64,000 bases of DNA from NCBI RefSeq assembly GCF_028686475.1, contig NZ_JAQUCA010000005.1, forward strand, positions 124,001-188,000. The letters are read 5' to 3'. The stretch's first letter is position 1, and the number at the start of each line of letters is the position of its first letter. The stretch comes from Giesbergeria sp. GTDB taxonomy: Bacteria > Pseudomonadota > Gammaproteobacteria > Burkholderiales > Burkholderiaceae_C. Shown here in pieces: positions 44,952 to 52,720 of the stretch. The notes under the pieces are model-generated. The model was not told the origin of the DNA. It did no database searches and saw nothing but the letters and a program-made list of their open reading frames with translations. The position numbers and the translations under genes are program-made.

Positions 44952-45743
44952 TCAAGTGGCTGAAGCAGCGGCAACCGCAGCCACCGCGCTGGCGTGCAAG
45001 CAAATGGCGGCAGCAGCAGCCACATTGAGCGATTCTTCGCCGCCCGGTTGGCCAATGCGTACCGACAAAGCCGCATGGGCCGCCACGGCCTCGCCCACGC
45101 CTTGGCCTTCGTGGCCCAAGGCCCAAGCACAGGGCCAAGGCAGGGTTTGCTGCTGAATCAAAGCGCCTTGGTGCGAGCTGGTGACAATCAAAGGCAACTG
45201 CAAAGCCTCTAAAGCCTCGGGTTGCAGCCCTTCAATCAGGCGCAAACCAAAATGCGCGCCCATACCGGCGCGCAGCACCTTGGGTGCCCACAATGCCGCT
45301 GTCCCCTTGAGCGCCAGCACTTGGATAAAACCAAAGGCCGCAGCGCTACGTAAAATAGAGCCTACATTGCCTGCATCTTGTACCCGGTCTAGCACCACGG
45401 TGGGGGCATCGGGCAGCACGGCGGGGGTGCTGGGCGAATCCATGATGTAACCCATCTGCGCGGGCGACTCTAGCCCGCTAATGTCGGCAAACAGCGCTCG
45501 TGGAATCACGACCACGCGGCCTGCCCCTTGTACCCAGGCGGCGGGCACGTTGGGCCAGAGGGCTTCGGAAAACACCGCTATCGCCGGTTGCAGGCCGCGC
45601 GCCAAAGCGGCGCGGCACAGATGGTCGCCCTCTAGCCAAACCCGGCCCTGCTTGCGGTAGGCGGTGCTGTCTTGGGCCAGACGGCGCAAGTCTTTCAGCA
45701 GGGGGTTATCGCGCGATTGGATGGGGGTGGGAATAATTTTCAT
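44952..45743 (-). CDS. TrmH/SpoU family RNA methyltransferase
   Basis: SAM-dependent 2'-O-ribose methyltransferase of the knotted SPOUT class, 263 residues. The N-terminal 100 residues match the SpoU substrate-binding domain (AYRKQGRVWLEGDHLCRAAL). Motif 1 is VVLDRVQDAGNVGSILRSA (117-133), motif 2 is ALGHEGQGV (208-215), motif 3 is IGQPGGEESLNVAAAAAI (230-247). It probably modifies rRNA or tRNA; the site is not predictable from sequence. In related genomes this gene often lies next to rnhB, and here the accessory island separates them. Codirectional with the car operon and the island's antitoxin gene. Confidence 0.9.
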   Translation of the reverse strand: MKIIPTPIQSRDNPLLKDLRRLAQDSTAYRKQGRVWLEGDHLCRAALARGLQPAIAVFSEALWPNVPAAWVQGAGRVVVIPRALFADISGLESPAQMGYIMDSPSTPAVLPDAPTVVLDRVQDAGNVGSILRSAAAFGFIQVLALKGTAALWAPKVLRAGMGAHFGLRLIEGLQPEALEALQLPLIVTSSHQGALIQQQTLPWPCAWALGHEGQGVGEAVAAHAALSVRIGQPGGEESLNVAAAAAICLHASAVAAVAAASAT

Positions 45744-45749
45744 TCGAAT

Positions 45750-45803
45750 CTAGGTGAGCCTATCCCAGTCTTTGCGGAAGCTCTTGGCGTAGTCTGCGGC
45801 GCG
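45750..45803 (-). pseudogene. Fossil of a YafQ/RelE-type toxin N-terminus
   Basis: Read on the minus strand, this stretch encodes RAADYAKSFRKDWDRLT and then TAG. The Y-x-x-x-F-K-K-D-W pattern is the N-terminal signature of YafQ-type RelE toxins. It lies 17 bases after the antitoxin stop, exactly where the toxin should begin, and no start codon is seen. The remaining 70 or more residues are missing and the methyltransferase start follows immediately. Confidence 0.6.
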
Positions 45804-45819
45804 CGGAAAAGCGGCGCGC

Positions 45820-46098
45820 TTACTCGCTGCGCTTCTTTTCAAGGTCATCGAACAAGGCGTTGGCAGTGGCAAAACGGGCGCGGTGTGGGCTGGCAATGGC
45901 ATCGGCCTCAGTCATCGCGGCGCGCGTTTCGGCATTGGGAACTTGGAGCGCAAAGGGCAATTGCTTCTCGGCCACCACGCGGGTTAAAAACACGCGCACC
46001 GCATCAGAAACCGACAAACCCATAGCGGCCAAGGTTTCGGTGGCCTGTGCTTTGATTTGCTCGTTGATGCGAACATGAACCATTGAAGTGGCAGCCAT
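45820..46098 (-). CDS. RelB/DinJ family antitoxin (toxin lost)
   Basis: A 92-residue antitoxin. The N-terminal ribbon-helix-helix is VHVRINEQIKAQATETLAAMGLSVSDAVRVFLTRVVAEKQLPFALQVPN, the classic RelB/DinJ DNA-binding and dimer region, followed by a toxin-binding tail (PHRARFATANALFDDLEKKRSE). The gene is intact and starts at ATG 46098. Its partner has decayed: only a short fossil of a YafQ-like toxin remains downstream. It could still bind operators elsewhere or neutralise a related toxin. An HTH gene lies 33 bp upstream on the same strand. Confidence 0.88.
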   Translation of the reverse strand: MAATSMVHVRINEQIKAQATETLAAMGLSVSDAVRVFLTRVVAEKQLPFALQVPNAETRAAMTEADAIASPHRARFATANALFDDLEKKRSE

Positions 46099-46131
46099 GA
46101 TGATCTCTAAACTTGAGTGAGATACATTGTA

Positions 46132-46377
46132 TTACGGCTGCTGTTGCACCTGTACGCGCCGTTCTACGTCGTCCAGCACCTTGGCGGCGCGCACATCCAG
46201 CGCCATGCACAGCCGCATCAGCATACGCACGCTGGGGCTGTTGCGCCCCAACTCAATCAGTGACAGGTAGTTGCGATCCATCTCGACGCGCAGCGCCAAC
46301 TCGGACTGGCTCCAGCCCCGTTCGGTACGCAATTTACGTAGCGCCTGCCCCAATGCCTGATCCACCACATCGCCCAT
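46132..46377 (-). CDS. XRE family HTH regulator
   Basis: An 81-residue Cro/CI-type helix-turn-helix protein. The HTH is LRKLRTERGWSQSELALRVEMDRNYLSLIELGRNSPSVRMLMRLCMALDV, with the canonical Q-x-x-L-A and S.IE.G.R.P residues, followed by a short C-terminal helix and a VQVQQQP tail. No effector domain is present. ATG 46377 is preferred; a TTG at 46395 would add six residues. It may control neighbouring genes, and imperfect inverted repeats lie upstream. It is not the HigA partner. Confidence 0.87.
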   Translation of the reverse strand: MGDVVDQALGQALRKLRTERGWSQSELALRVEMDRNYLSLIELGRNSPSVRMLMRLCMALDVRAAKVLDDVERRVQVQQQP

Positions 46378-46410
46378 GCCGCAAGGTTGCGACAAGGTGC
46401 GTCGAGCTTA

Positions 46411-46530
46411 CCGCATATAAGTTGGGTGCTGTAAGTTTTTTTCATTTCAAGCGGCTGTTCGTATCTAGGAACAGGCATCAGCTTGGGTTCAAACAGTGCA
46501 AAAACTTCTGATAGCTAACTTATACGGCAG
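46411..46530. repeat. Imperfect inverted repeats flanking a small AT-rich segment
   Basis: The arms at 46411-46442 and 46498-46530 share, in inverted order, TATAAGTT and a run AAGTTTTT. A 6-bp hairpin CTGTTC/GAACAG lies in the middle. The region upstream of the HTH gene could be a decayed small element or a regulatory site. Confidence 0.4.
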
Positions 46531-46640
46531 AATGGAGGACTTATGCTTTTTCACCTTGTTTTTTACGATTGCAGGCAGCACCGACACCACCTGTCGCAGC
46601 TGCCGTGTAAAGTGGCTCATCGCCCTACGCCACCACACCC

Positions 46641-47363
46641 ATGAACCAGCCTGCCCACCGCCCAGCCAGCGCCAAAGGAGAAAAACTGGCCCAGCGCCTG
46701 TCGCACATCTTGGCGCTGCTGCACCAAGGTGGCAGCTTGGACAAGCACCAGTTGGCGCAACAGTTTGGCGTGGATGTGCGTACCATTGAGCGCGATTTGG
46801 GCGAGCGCCTGCGCGACATTGCCGAGCGCAACCCAGAAGGACAGTGGCAATTGGCCCGCCACCGGCGCAGCACCATTCCAGCCCAGTACCTGCACCAGTA
46901 CGCGCAGTTGGCAGGCACTGAGCATCTGTTTCCCGATTCCAGCTTGCCGTATTTGCTGGGGCAACTGGAAACCCCCACGCCACAACGCGCCACCCAGGTG
47001 CAAGCGACCCCGCACGAAGATTTAGAGCCCCAAAGCACCACCTTTGCCCTGTTGCAACGTGCGATTGAGCAGCACCACGAATGCCGCTTTAGCTACAAAG
47101 ACAAGCCACGCTTGGCCCAGCCTTACCGACTCATCCACAAAAACGGCATTTGGTATCTGGCGGCTGAAGAAAGCGCACTGCTGAAAAACTTTAGCGTGGC
47201 GCTGGTCCAAGGGCTGCAAGTGGACAAGGCCAGCCGCTTTAGCCCCAAGCCTGAGCATCAGGATTACATCAACAGTAAGGATGATGTGTGGTTTACCTCA
47301 TCCCATTACACACAAGTCGGTGGGACTTTTCTGGGATGTGAAAAAAGTACGTTATTTGCTTAA
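46641..47363 (+). CDS. Truncated WYL-domain transcriptional regulator
   Basis: A 240-residue protein with an N-terminal winged helix (KLAQRLSHILALLHQGGSLDKHQLAQQFGVDVRTIERDLGERLRDI, residues 13-60) and a WYL domain (AIEQHHECRFSYKDKP..., KNGIWYLAAEE) to about residue 215. Family proteins normally run another 70-90 residues after the DDVWF motif (here near 219), forming the C-terminal extension. In this gene homology stops at DDVWFTSS and the frame then runs through the MITE-like element to a TAA. The gene is thus probably a disrupted regulator. ATG 46641 is the first in frame with the HTH. Confidence 0.8.
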   Translation: MNQPAHRPASAKGEKLAQRLSHILALLHQGGSLDKHQLAQQFGVDVRTIERDLGERLRDIAERNPEGQWQLARHRRSTIPAQYLHQYAQLAGTEHLFPDSSLPYLLGQLETPTPQRATQVQATPHEDLEPQSTTFALLQRAIEQHHECRFSYKDKPRLAQPYRLIHKNGIWYLAAEESALLKNFSVALVQGLQVDKASRFSPKPEHQDYINSKDDVWFTSSHYTQVGGTFLGCEKSTLFA

Positions 47364-47493
47364 ATTTTGTGCAAATTTGGTACTTTGGAGGGTAGTTGGC
47401 TGGCTGCAAAAGACCGGCTTTTCATCTAATTTTGGAAAATTTTCCACATAACCTATTGTTTTTAAAAGAAAAATACTTGTGTGTAATGGGATG
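47299..47493. mobile_element. MITE-like element with perfect 19-bp terminal inverted repeats
   Basis: The left end CATCCCATTACACACAAGT (47299-47317) is the exact reverse complement of 47475-47493. The 195-bp interval is AT-rich, unlike its surroundings, and contains no complete gene of its own. The left repeat starts exactly where the WYL gene loses its similarity. No target-site duplication is evident and no transposase is present in the window. Confidence 0.7.
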
Positions 47494-47524
47494 CACCAGA
47501 GACATCACCGCAGTTTTCTCATTT

Positions 47525-47544
47525 TGTAGCTTATAGACTACAAT
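47525..47544 (+). promoter_or_regulatory. Promoter/operator of the toxin-antitoxin pair
   Basis: An 18-bp near-palindrome TGTAG...CTACA (47525-47542) overlaps a -10 TACAAT (47539-47544), with TTCTCA 17 bases upstream. This layout fits autoregulation by the antitoxin. The start codon lies only seven bases after the -10, so the transcript may be leaderless. Confidence 0.6.
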
Positions 47545-47550
47545 GAACCC

Positions 47551-47877
47551 ATGTACGAGTTGCGTCATTACTTCACACCGGATGGACAAGATCTTTTTGG
47601 TCGATGGCTGGACGGGTTGAAAGACCGTCAGGCGCAAGCGCGGGTGGCGGCACGGTTAATTCGTTTGAACAATGGTAATTTTGGCGACTGCAAGCCCGTG
47701 GGCGATGGCGTATGGGAGCTACGCATTGACTGGGGGCCAGGTTATCGGGTGTATTACGCTGTCGAAGGTGATCGCGTCATTTTGCTGTGCGAGGGCGGCG
47801 ATAAACGCACACAAGCAGCTGATATCAAACGCGCCATTGCACGCTGGGATGAATGGCAGCACAGGAGCAACCCATGA
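47551..47877 (+). CDS. RelE/HigB-type toxin
   Basis: A 108-residue protein of the RelE/ParE superfamily in the phage-derived Gp49/HigB branch (addiction-module killer). Visible are the start MYELRHYFTPDGQDLFGRWLDGLKDRQAQARVAARLIRLNNGNFG, the central DGVWELRIDWGPGYRVYYAVEGDRVILLCEGGDK, and the C-terminal QAADIKRAIARWDEW. Members are usually mRNA interferases acting at the ribosome; conserved arginines and tyrosines are present. Its TGA overlaps the antitoxin ATG (47874-47877). Toxin-before-antitoxin order is typical of HigBA. Confidence 0.9.
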   Translation: MYELRHYFTPDGQDLFGRWLDGLKDRQAQARVAARLIRLNNGNFGDCKPVGDGVWELRIDWGPGYRVYYAVEGDRVILLCEGGDKRTQAADIKRAIARWDEWQHRSNP

Positions 47878-48164
47878 TCGAAACCATGAAGCATGATGAC
47901 TGGCTGTTTCAGCAGCTTCAGGATGCCGAGTTTGCGGCAGAGTACCTGAATGCGGCCAGTGAAGATGAGGATCCAACAACCTATCTCACCGCTTTGCGCA
48001 AAGTGGTTGAGGCGCGTGGCGGTGTAGCGGCAGTGGCCCAAAAGGCGCAGCTGTCACGCGAGAGCCTGTACCGCACGCTCTCAAGCCGGGGCAACCCGAC
48101 CATCCGAACACTCAGCGCGGTGCTTAAGGCTACAGGTCTGAAACTAGGGGTGTACGCGCACTGA
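47874..48164 (+). CDS. HigA-type HTH antitoxin
   Basis: A 96-residue antitoxin of the addiction-module antidote family. The tail-first half [46 protein letters not shown] binds the toxin, and the C-terminal HTH is [49 protein letters not shown] 47874 is chosen because AGGAG lies upstream and it overlaps the toxin stop; an earlier frame start at 47853 lacks a site. Its last 35 bases overlap the convergent rnhB 3' end, which is unusual for an essential neighbour. Confidence 0.9.
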   Translation: MIETMKHDDWLFQQLQDAEFAAEYLNAASEDEDPTTYLTALRKVVEARGGVAAVAQKAQLSRESLYRTLSSRGNPTIRTLSAVLKATGLKLGVYAH

Positions 48165-48786
48165 CCAGCGCCCGCCGGGCCTTGGCCACCGGCGCAAAAG
48201 ATTGGCGGTGCAGCGGACACGGCCCATGCTGTTGCAAGGCGGCCAAATGGGCGACGGTGCCATAGCCTTTGTGCAGCGCAAAACCATAATCGGGGTACTG
48301 GACATCGGCTTGCACGCACCAGCGGTCGCGGTACACCTTGGCCAAAATCGAGGCGGCAGAAATGGCGGGCACCAAGGCATCGCCTTTGACTATCGCTTCG
48401 GCGGGCATGTCCAGCCGGGGCAGGCGGTTGCCATCCACCAGCGCCATCGCCGGTTTCAGGCGCAAGCCCAGCACCGCGCGGCGCATGGCCAGCAGGGTGG
48501 CTTGCAAGATATTCAGGCGGTCAATTTCTTCGACGCTGGCTTGGGCAATGCTGCAACACAGGGCTTTGGCGCGGATTTCATCAAACAGGGCCTCGCGCCG
48601 GGTCGCAGTGAGTTTTTTGGAGTCGGCCAGACCGTCAATCGGATACAGCTCATCCAAAATCACGGCAGCGGCTACCACGGGGCCGGCCAAGGGGCCGCGC
48701 CCGGCCTCATCCACACCCGCCACCAAACCAGCGGGGTACCAAGGCAGGCAATGCTGTTCAGGCGGCAAGAATTTGTCGGAGGGCAT
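48130..48786 (-). CDS. rnhB: Ribonuclease HII
   Basis: Removes ribonucleotides embedded in DNA and RNA primers. The 218 residues contain [23 protein letters not shown] with metal ligands Asp26 and Glu27, [19 protein letters not shown], the conserved ALVDGNRLP and [16 protein letters not shown], and the end [29 protein letters not shown]. The tail [11 protein letters not shown] goes past the usual C-terminus into the convergent antitoxin gene. Start ATG 48786 overlaps lpxB by 29 bp, showing operon coupling. It is the last gene of the S2-to-rnhB cluster. Confidence 0.96.
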   Translation of the reverse strand: MPSDKFLPPEQHCLPWYPAGLVAGVDEAGRGPLAGPVVAAAVILDELYPIDGLADSKKLTATRREALFDEIRAKALCCSIAQASVEEIDRLNILQATLLAMRRAVLGLRLKPAMALVDGNRLPRLDMPAEAIVKGDALVPAISAASILAKVYRDRWCVQADVQYPDYGFALHKGYGTVAHLAALQQHGPCPLHRQSFAPVAKARRALVSARTPLVSDL

Positions 48787-49918
48787 CGGCGGCTAAAACA
48801 GAGGTGTTGCGGCGCAGGCTGTGGTGCAAATCGGTAAAACGCTGCTGCAAGGCACTCATGCGCTCGGGGGCGTGCTGGCGTGCGTCCAACCATTGCAGCA
48901 CGGCACTGGCCAAGGCTTGGGGCGTGGCTGCATCTTGAATTAGCTCAGGCACCACAAAATCGCCACACAAAATATTGGGCAGGCCCACCCAAGGCTGCAA
49001 CTGTTTGCGCCGCATCAAGCGCCAGCTCAGGGCTTGCATCCGGTAGGCAATCACCATCGGGCGTTTGAACAAGGCGGCCTCTAGGGTGGCGGTGCCGCTG
49101 GCAATCAGGGTGCAATCGCAAGCAGCCAGCGCGGCATGGGATTGTCCGGCCAGCAGCTGCACCATGCCTTGCAAACCGGCTTCTTGCACCATGCGCTCAA
49201 TCGTGGTGCGCTGTGCTGGCACGGCGGGCAGCAGTAGCTTGATGTGGGGCTGCACCTGTCGCACCAGAGCAGCAGCTTGCAAAAAGGCGGGGGTAATGTA
49301 GTTGATTTCAGCAGCGCGGCTGCCGGGCAAAATCGCCAACACCGTATCCTCGGGCTGCAAACCCAAGGCTTGGCGCGCTGCGGCGCGGTCGGGTTCTAAG
49401 GGAATCACGCTGGCCAACGGGTGGCCAACATAACTGGCGGCAATACCGTGGCGCGCCAACAATGCAGGCTCAAACGGAAACACGCACAGCACATGGTCAG
49501 CTGCTTGGCGGATTTTTTCTACCCGTTCGGCCCGCCAAGCCCAAATCGACGGGCAAATAAAATGCACGGTTTTGACCCCAGCGGCGCGCAAATCGGTTTC
49601 TAGCCCCAAATTGAAATCGGGCGCATCCACGCCGATAAAGATGTCGGGCTTGTTTTGCAGCAAGCGCTCACGCAAGCGCCGCCGAATTTGAATGATTTCT
49701 GCCAAGCGGCGCAACACCTCCCAGCTGTAACCGTGTACCGCCAGTTTATCGCTGGGCCACCAAGCCTCAAAACCGCGCCGGGCCATTTGGGGGCCACCAA
49801 TACCGTGCGTGGGCAAGCCGGGCCAATGGTGCTGCACGCCATCGAGCAGCAAGCCAGCCAGCAAATCCCCCGAGGCTTCGCCAGCCACCAAGGCGATGCG
49901 TGGAATATGCTTGCTCAT
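48758..49918 (-). CDS. lpxB: Lipid-A-disaccharide synthase
   Basis: GT19 glycosyltransferase joining UDP-diacylglucosamine and lipid X to give the lipid A disaccharide at the inner membrane. The 386 residues start with [19 protein letters not shown] and have [55 protein letters not shown]-like [24 protein letters not shown] and [21 protein letters not shown]. It lies between lpxA (8-bp gap) and rnhB (29-bp overlap). Start ATG 49918. Confidence 0.96.
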   Translation of the reverse strand: MSKHIPRIALVAGEASGDLLAGLLLDGVQHHWPGLPTHGIGGPQMARRGFEAWWPSDKLAVHGYSWEVLRRLAEIIQIRRRLRERLLQNKPDIFIGVDAPDFNLGLETDLRAAGVKTVHFICPSIWAWRAERVEKIRQAADHVLCVFPFEPALLARHGIAASYVGHPLASVIPLEPDRAAARQALGLQPEDTVLAILPGSRAAEINYITPAFLQAAALVRQVQPHIKLLLPAVPAQRTTIERMVQEAGLQGMVQLLAGQSHAALAACDCTLIASGTATLEAALFKRPMVIAYRMQALSWRLMRRKQLQPWVGLPNILCGDFVVPELIQDAATPQALASAVLQWLDARQHAPERMSALQQRFTDLHHSLRRNTSVLAADALRQILAA

Positions 49919-49926
49919 GGGGCTGC

Positions 49927-50718
49927 CTAACGCGCAATACCGCGTGTTGAAGCCGCTAAAAAGTCCAGCAGCAAGGCAATATCATCGGCGGCATCAGGAT
50001 GGCTGGTGAGCAACTCGGCAATTGCTTGGCGCGCCGCTTCTAGTGTTAAACCTTGGCGGTACAACAGGCGGTGCATTTGTTTAATGGCGGCAATGCGCGC
50101 CGCTGAAAAGCCGCGCCGACGCAAGCCCTCCACATTCAAACCACGCACCGCCAGCGGATTGCCATCCACCATCATGAAAGGGGGGACATCTTGCGAGATA
50201 TGGCTGGCAAATCCGGCCATGACGTGCGCGCCCACCTTGGTAAACTGGTGCAAGCCCGTTAGGCCCCCGATAATGGCGTAATCCCCCACCTGCACATGCC
50301 CAGCCAGCGTGGCATTGTTGGCTAAAACGGTTTGGTTGCCCACCATGCAGTCGTGGGCAATATGCACATAGGCCATGATCCAGTTATCGTGGCCTATGCG
50401 CGTGATGCCTTGGTCTTGCACCGTGCCGGTGTTGAAGGTGCAAAACTCCCGAATAGTGTTGCGGTCGCCAATCAGCAAGCGGGTAGGCTCGCCCGCATAT
50501 TTTTTGTCTTGGGGCGCTGCCCCCAACGAGGCAAACTGAAAAATCCGGTTGTCCTGCCCAATCGTGGTGTACCCTTCAATCACGCAATGGGCACCCACTG
50601 TGGTTCCAGCTCCAATGCAGACTTGCGGGCCAATCACTGTGTAAGGCCCAATGCACACGCTGCTATCAATCTGCGCGGCGGCATCGACCAACGCCGTAGG
50701 ATGAATGTTGCTGCTCAC
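49927..50718 (-). CDS. lpxA: UDP-N-acetylglucosamine acyltransferase
   Basis: First enzyme of lipid A synthesis, moving a 3-hydroxyacyl chain from ACP to UDP-GlcNAc. The 263 residues are a left-handed beta helix of hexapeptide repeats starting [26 protein letters not shown] and containing the active-site [26 protein letters not shown] holds the catalytic His. The C-terminal helices end at [11 protein letters not shown]. Start is GTG at 50718 (MSSNIHPT); another GTG at 50730 adds four residues. Located between fabZ and lpxB. Confidence 0.95.
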   Translation of the reverse strand: MSSNIHPTALVDAAAQIDSSVCIGPYTVIGPQVCIGAGTTVGAHCVIEGYTTIGQDNRIFQFASLGAAPQDKKYAGEPTRLLIGDRNTIREFCTFNTGTVQDQGITRIGHDNWIMAYVHIAHDCMVGNQTVLANNATLAGHVQVGDYAIIGGLTGLHQFTKVGAHVMAGFASHISQDVPPFMMVDGNPLAVRGLNVEGLRRRGFSAARIAAIKQMHRLLYRQGLTLEAARQAIAELLTSHPDAADDIALLLDFLAASTRGIAR

Positions 50719-50739
50719 AGCCCAACCCACCGCTACAGT

Positions 50740-51180
50740 TTAGGCCACATTACGCATGGTACACATCAGTTCGGCTTCGCAGGCCACCTCTTCACCCACG
50801 CGGCCTACGCCCTTGAACTTCCAAATGCCACCGCGCACCCGGTCAATGGTGATGTCTAAGATAAGCTGGTCGCCCGGCTCTACTGGGCGCTTAAAACGTG
50901 CGCTGTCAATGCCGACAAAATAATAGATGTTGTTCTCATCGGGCACTTGGCCCATCGCATCGAAGGCCAACAAACCCGCCGCTTGGGCCAGTGCCTCCAA
51001 AATCAGCACACCGGGCATGACCGGGCGGCCCGGAAAATGGCCGGTAAAGTAAGGCTCGTTGAAGGTGACGTTTTTGATGGCCCGGATGCGCTGGTTGCGC
51101 TCGAGTTCTAGCACCCGATCCACCAGCAAAAAAGGGTAGCGGTGGGGCAGTTGCTTGAGAATTGCGTGGATGTCCATCAT
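50740..51180 (-). CDS. fabZ: 3-hydroxyacyl-ACP dehydratase FabZ
   Basis: Hot-dog fold dehydratase of fatty-acid elongation, sharing the 3-hydroxyacyl-ACP pool with LpxA and LpxD. The 146 residues show [20 protein letters not shown], the catalytic His in [26 protein letters not shown] with the glutamate of LEALAQ, and [22 protein letters not shown] 51180 or the adjoining ATG 51177 may be used. It lies between lpxD and lpxA, the usual order. Confidence 0.97.
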   Translation of the reverse strand: MMDIHAILKQLPHRYPFLLVDRVLELERNQRIRAIKNVTFNEPYFTGHFPGRPVMPGVLILEALAQAAGLLAFDAMGQVPDENNIYYFVGIDSARFKRPVEPGDQLILDITIDRVRGGIWKFKGVGRVGEEVACEAELMCTMRNVA

Positions 51181-51196
51181 GATGTGTGTGTTCCGT

Positions 51197-52174
51197 TCAG
51201 GCTGCGTCGATACTGCGCTCTAGCGCCTTGATACGCTCACGCAGCCGGTGTAGTTGTTTCAGGGTGGCAGCGTTCTTTTCCCATTGTGCATTGTCATCAA
51301 TAGGAAACATGCCGGTGTAATGTCCGGGGCGGCGAATAGAGTGGGTAACCACGGTAGCAGCTGAGATATGCACCCCATCGGCTAAGTTCAAATGCCCTAG
51401 CACGATAGCGCCGCCACCAATCGTGCAATGTGCCCCAATGGTAGCGCTACCAGCCACGCCGACACAACCAGCCATCGCCGTATGTTGGCCAACGCGCACG
51501 TTGTGGCCAATTTGCACCAAGTTGTCTAGTTTGACACCGTCTTCAATCACGGTATCTTGCAAGGCACCGCGATCAATGCAGGTATTGGCTCCAATTTCAA
51601 CATCGTCGCCAATACAGACGGCCCCCAATTGCTCGATTTTGAGCCACTGGCCGTTGTGCGGCGCAAAGCCAAAGCCATCGGCACCAATCACCACACCCGG
51701 ATGCAAAATGCAGCGCGCACCAATACGGCAGCCCTCGGCCACCGTGACGCGCGATTTCAGCACCGTACCGGCCCCAATCACCGCGCCACGCTCCAGCACG
51801 CACAGCGGGCCAATATGGGCCGTAGGATGCACTTGGGCGCTTGCATCGACGATGGCACTGGGATGGATACCGGCGCGCAGCGGCGCGCTGTGGCGTTGCT
51901 TCCACAGTTGCGTGGTGCGGGCAAAGTAGACATAAGGGTCTTCAGTGACGATACAAGGCCCGCGCTCCAGCGCCAGCGCCCGCAGGGCTGGGGCCACAAT
52001 AACGCAGGCCGCCCCAGAGGCGGCCAGTTGCTGCCGGTAGCGCGGGTTACTCAAGAAACTCAGTTCTTGTGGCCCGGCCACCTCCAGCGGGGCCAAGCGC
52101 TCGATGGGGGTTTGGGGGTCTCCCTCTAGTAGGCCACCCAACGCCGCAACAATATCACCCAGCAACAAGCTCAC
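51197..52174 (-). CDS. lpxD: UDP-3-O-acylglucosamine N-acyltransferase
   Basis: Adds the N-linked hydroxyacyl chain in lipid A synthesis. The 325 residues start with a uridine-binding domain ([35 protein letters not shown]), then hexapeptide repeats with [21 protein letters not shown] and the catalytic His in [24 protein letters not shown], and a C-terminal helix [18 protein letters not shown]. Start is GTG 52174 ([12 protein letters not shown]). Between skp and fabZ. Confidence 0.96.
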   Translation of the reverse strand: MSLLLGDIVAALGGLLEGDPQTPIERLAPLEVAGPQELSFLSNPRYRQQLAASGAACVIVAPALRALALERGPCIVTEDPYVYFARTTQLWKQRHSAPLRAGIHPSAIVDASAQVHPTAHIGPLCVLERGAVIGAGTVLKSRVTVAEGCRIGARCILHPGVVIGADGFGFAPHNGQWLKIEQLGAVCIGDDVEIGANTCIDRGALQDTVIEDGVKLDNLVQIGHNVRVGQHTAMAGCVGVAGSATIGAHCTIGGGAIVLGHLNLADGVHISAATVVTHSIRRPGHYTGMFPIDDNAQWEKNAATLKQLHRLRERIKALERSIDAA

Positions 52175-52201
52175 ACGCGCCCCAGCAGCCCAAACTGCAC
52201 C

Positions 52202-52720
52202 TTATTTGGCAGGGGCAGCATTCAGCGCCTTGATCACTTTGTCGGTGATGTCGTGCTTGGGGTTGATATACACCGCCTGATCGAGAATGATGTCGTACTT
52301 TTCAGTTTCGGCCACCTGCTTGACCACCTTGTTGGCGCGCTCTAGCACGGCAGCCAGTTCTTCGTTTTTGCGCGCGTTCAGGTCTTCTTGGAATTCGCGG
52401 CGCTTGCGCTGCAATTCGCGGTCTTGATCGACCAGTTGGCGTTGGCGCGCAATGCGCTGGCTCTCGGCCATCGTGGGCGCTTCGCGCTCAAACTTTTCGG
52501 TGGCCGTTTTCAAGGCGGTGCCTTGGTCCATGATTTCTTTGTCGCGGCGCGAGAACTCTTGCTCTAGCCGCGTTTGGGCAGCTTTAGCCGTGCCCGCTTC
52601 GCGGAAAATGCGGTCGGTGTTGACAAAGCCAGCCTTGAAATCTTGCGCCTGCACGGGGGCAGCTACGGCCAAAGAACCAAGCACCAGTGCCAGAGACAAA
52701 GAGCGAGAAAGTGTTTTCAT
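52202..52720 (-). CDS. skp: Skp/OmpH periplasmic chaperone
   Basis: Trimeric periplasmic chaperone that carries unfolded outer-membrane proteins to BamA. The 172 residues begin with a signal peptide (MKTLSRSLSLALVLGSLAVAAPVQAQ, cleavage after AQA), then KAGFVNTDRIFREAGTAKAAQTRLEQEFSRRDKEI, a long basic coiled coil, and ending in a beta strand YDIILDQAVYINPKHDITDKVIKALN. The ATG at 52720 overlaps the last base of bamA (TGATG). Confidence 0.94.
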   Translation of the reverse strand: MKTLSRSLSLALVLGSLAVAAPVQAQDFKAGFVNTDRIFREAGTAKAAQTRLEQEFSRRDKEIMDQGTALKTATEKFEREAPTMAESQRIARQRQLVDQDRELQRKRREFQEDLNARKNEELAAVLERANKVVKQVAETEKYDIILDQAVYINPKHDITDKVIKALNAAPAK

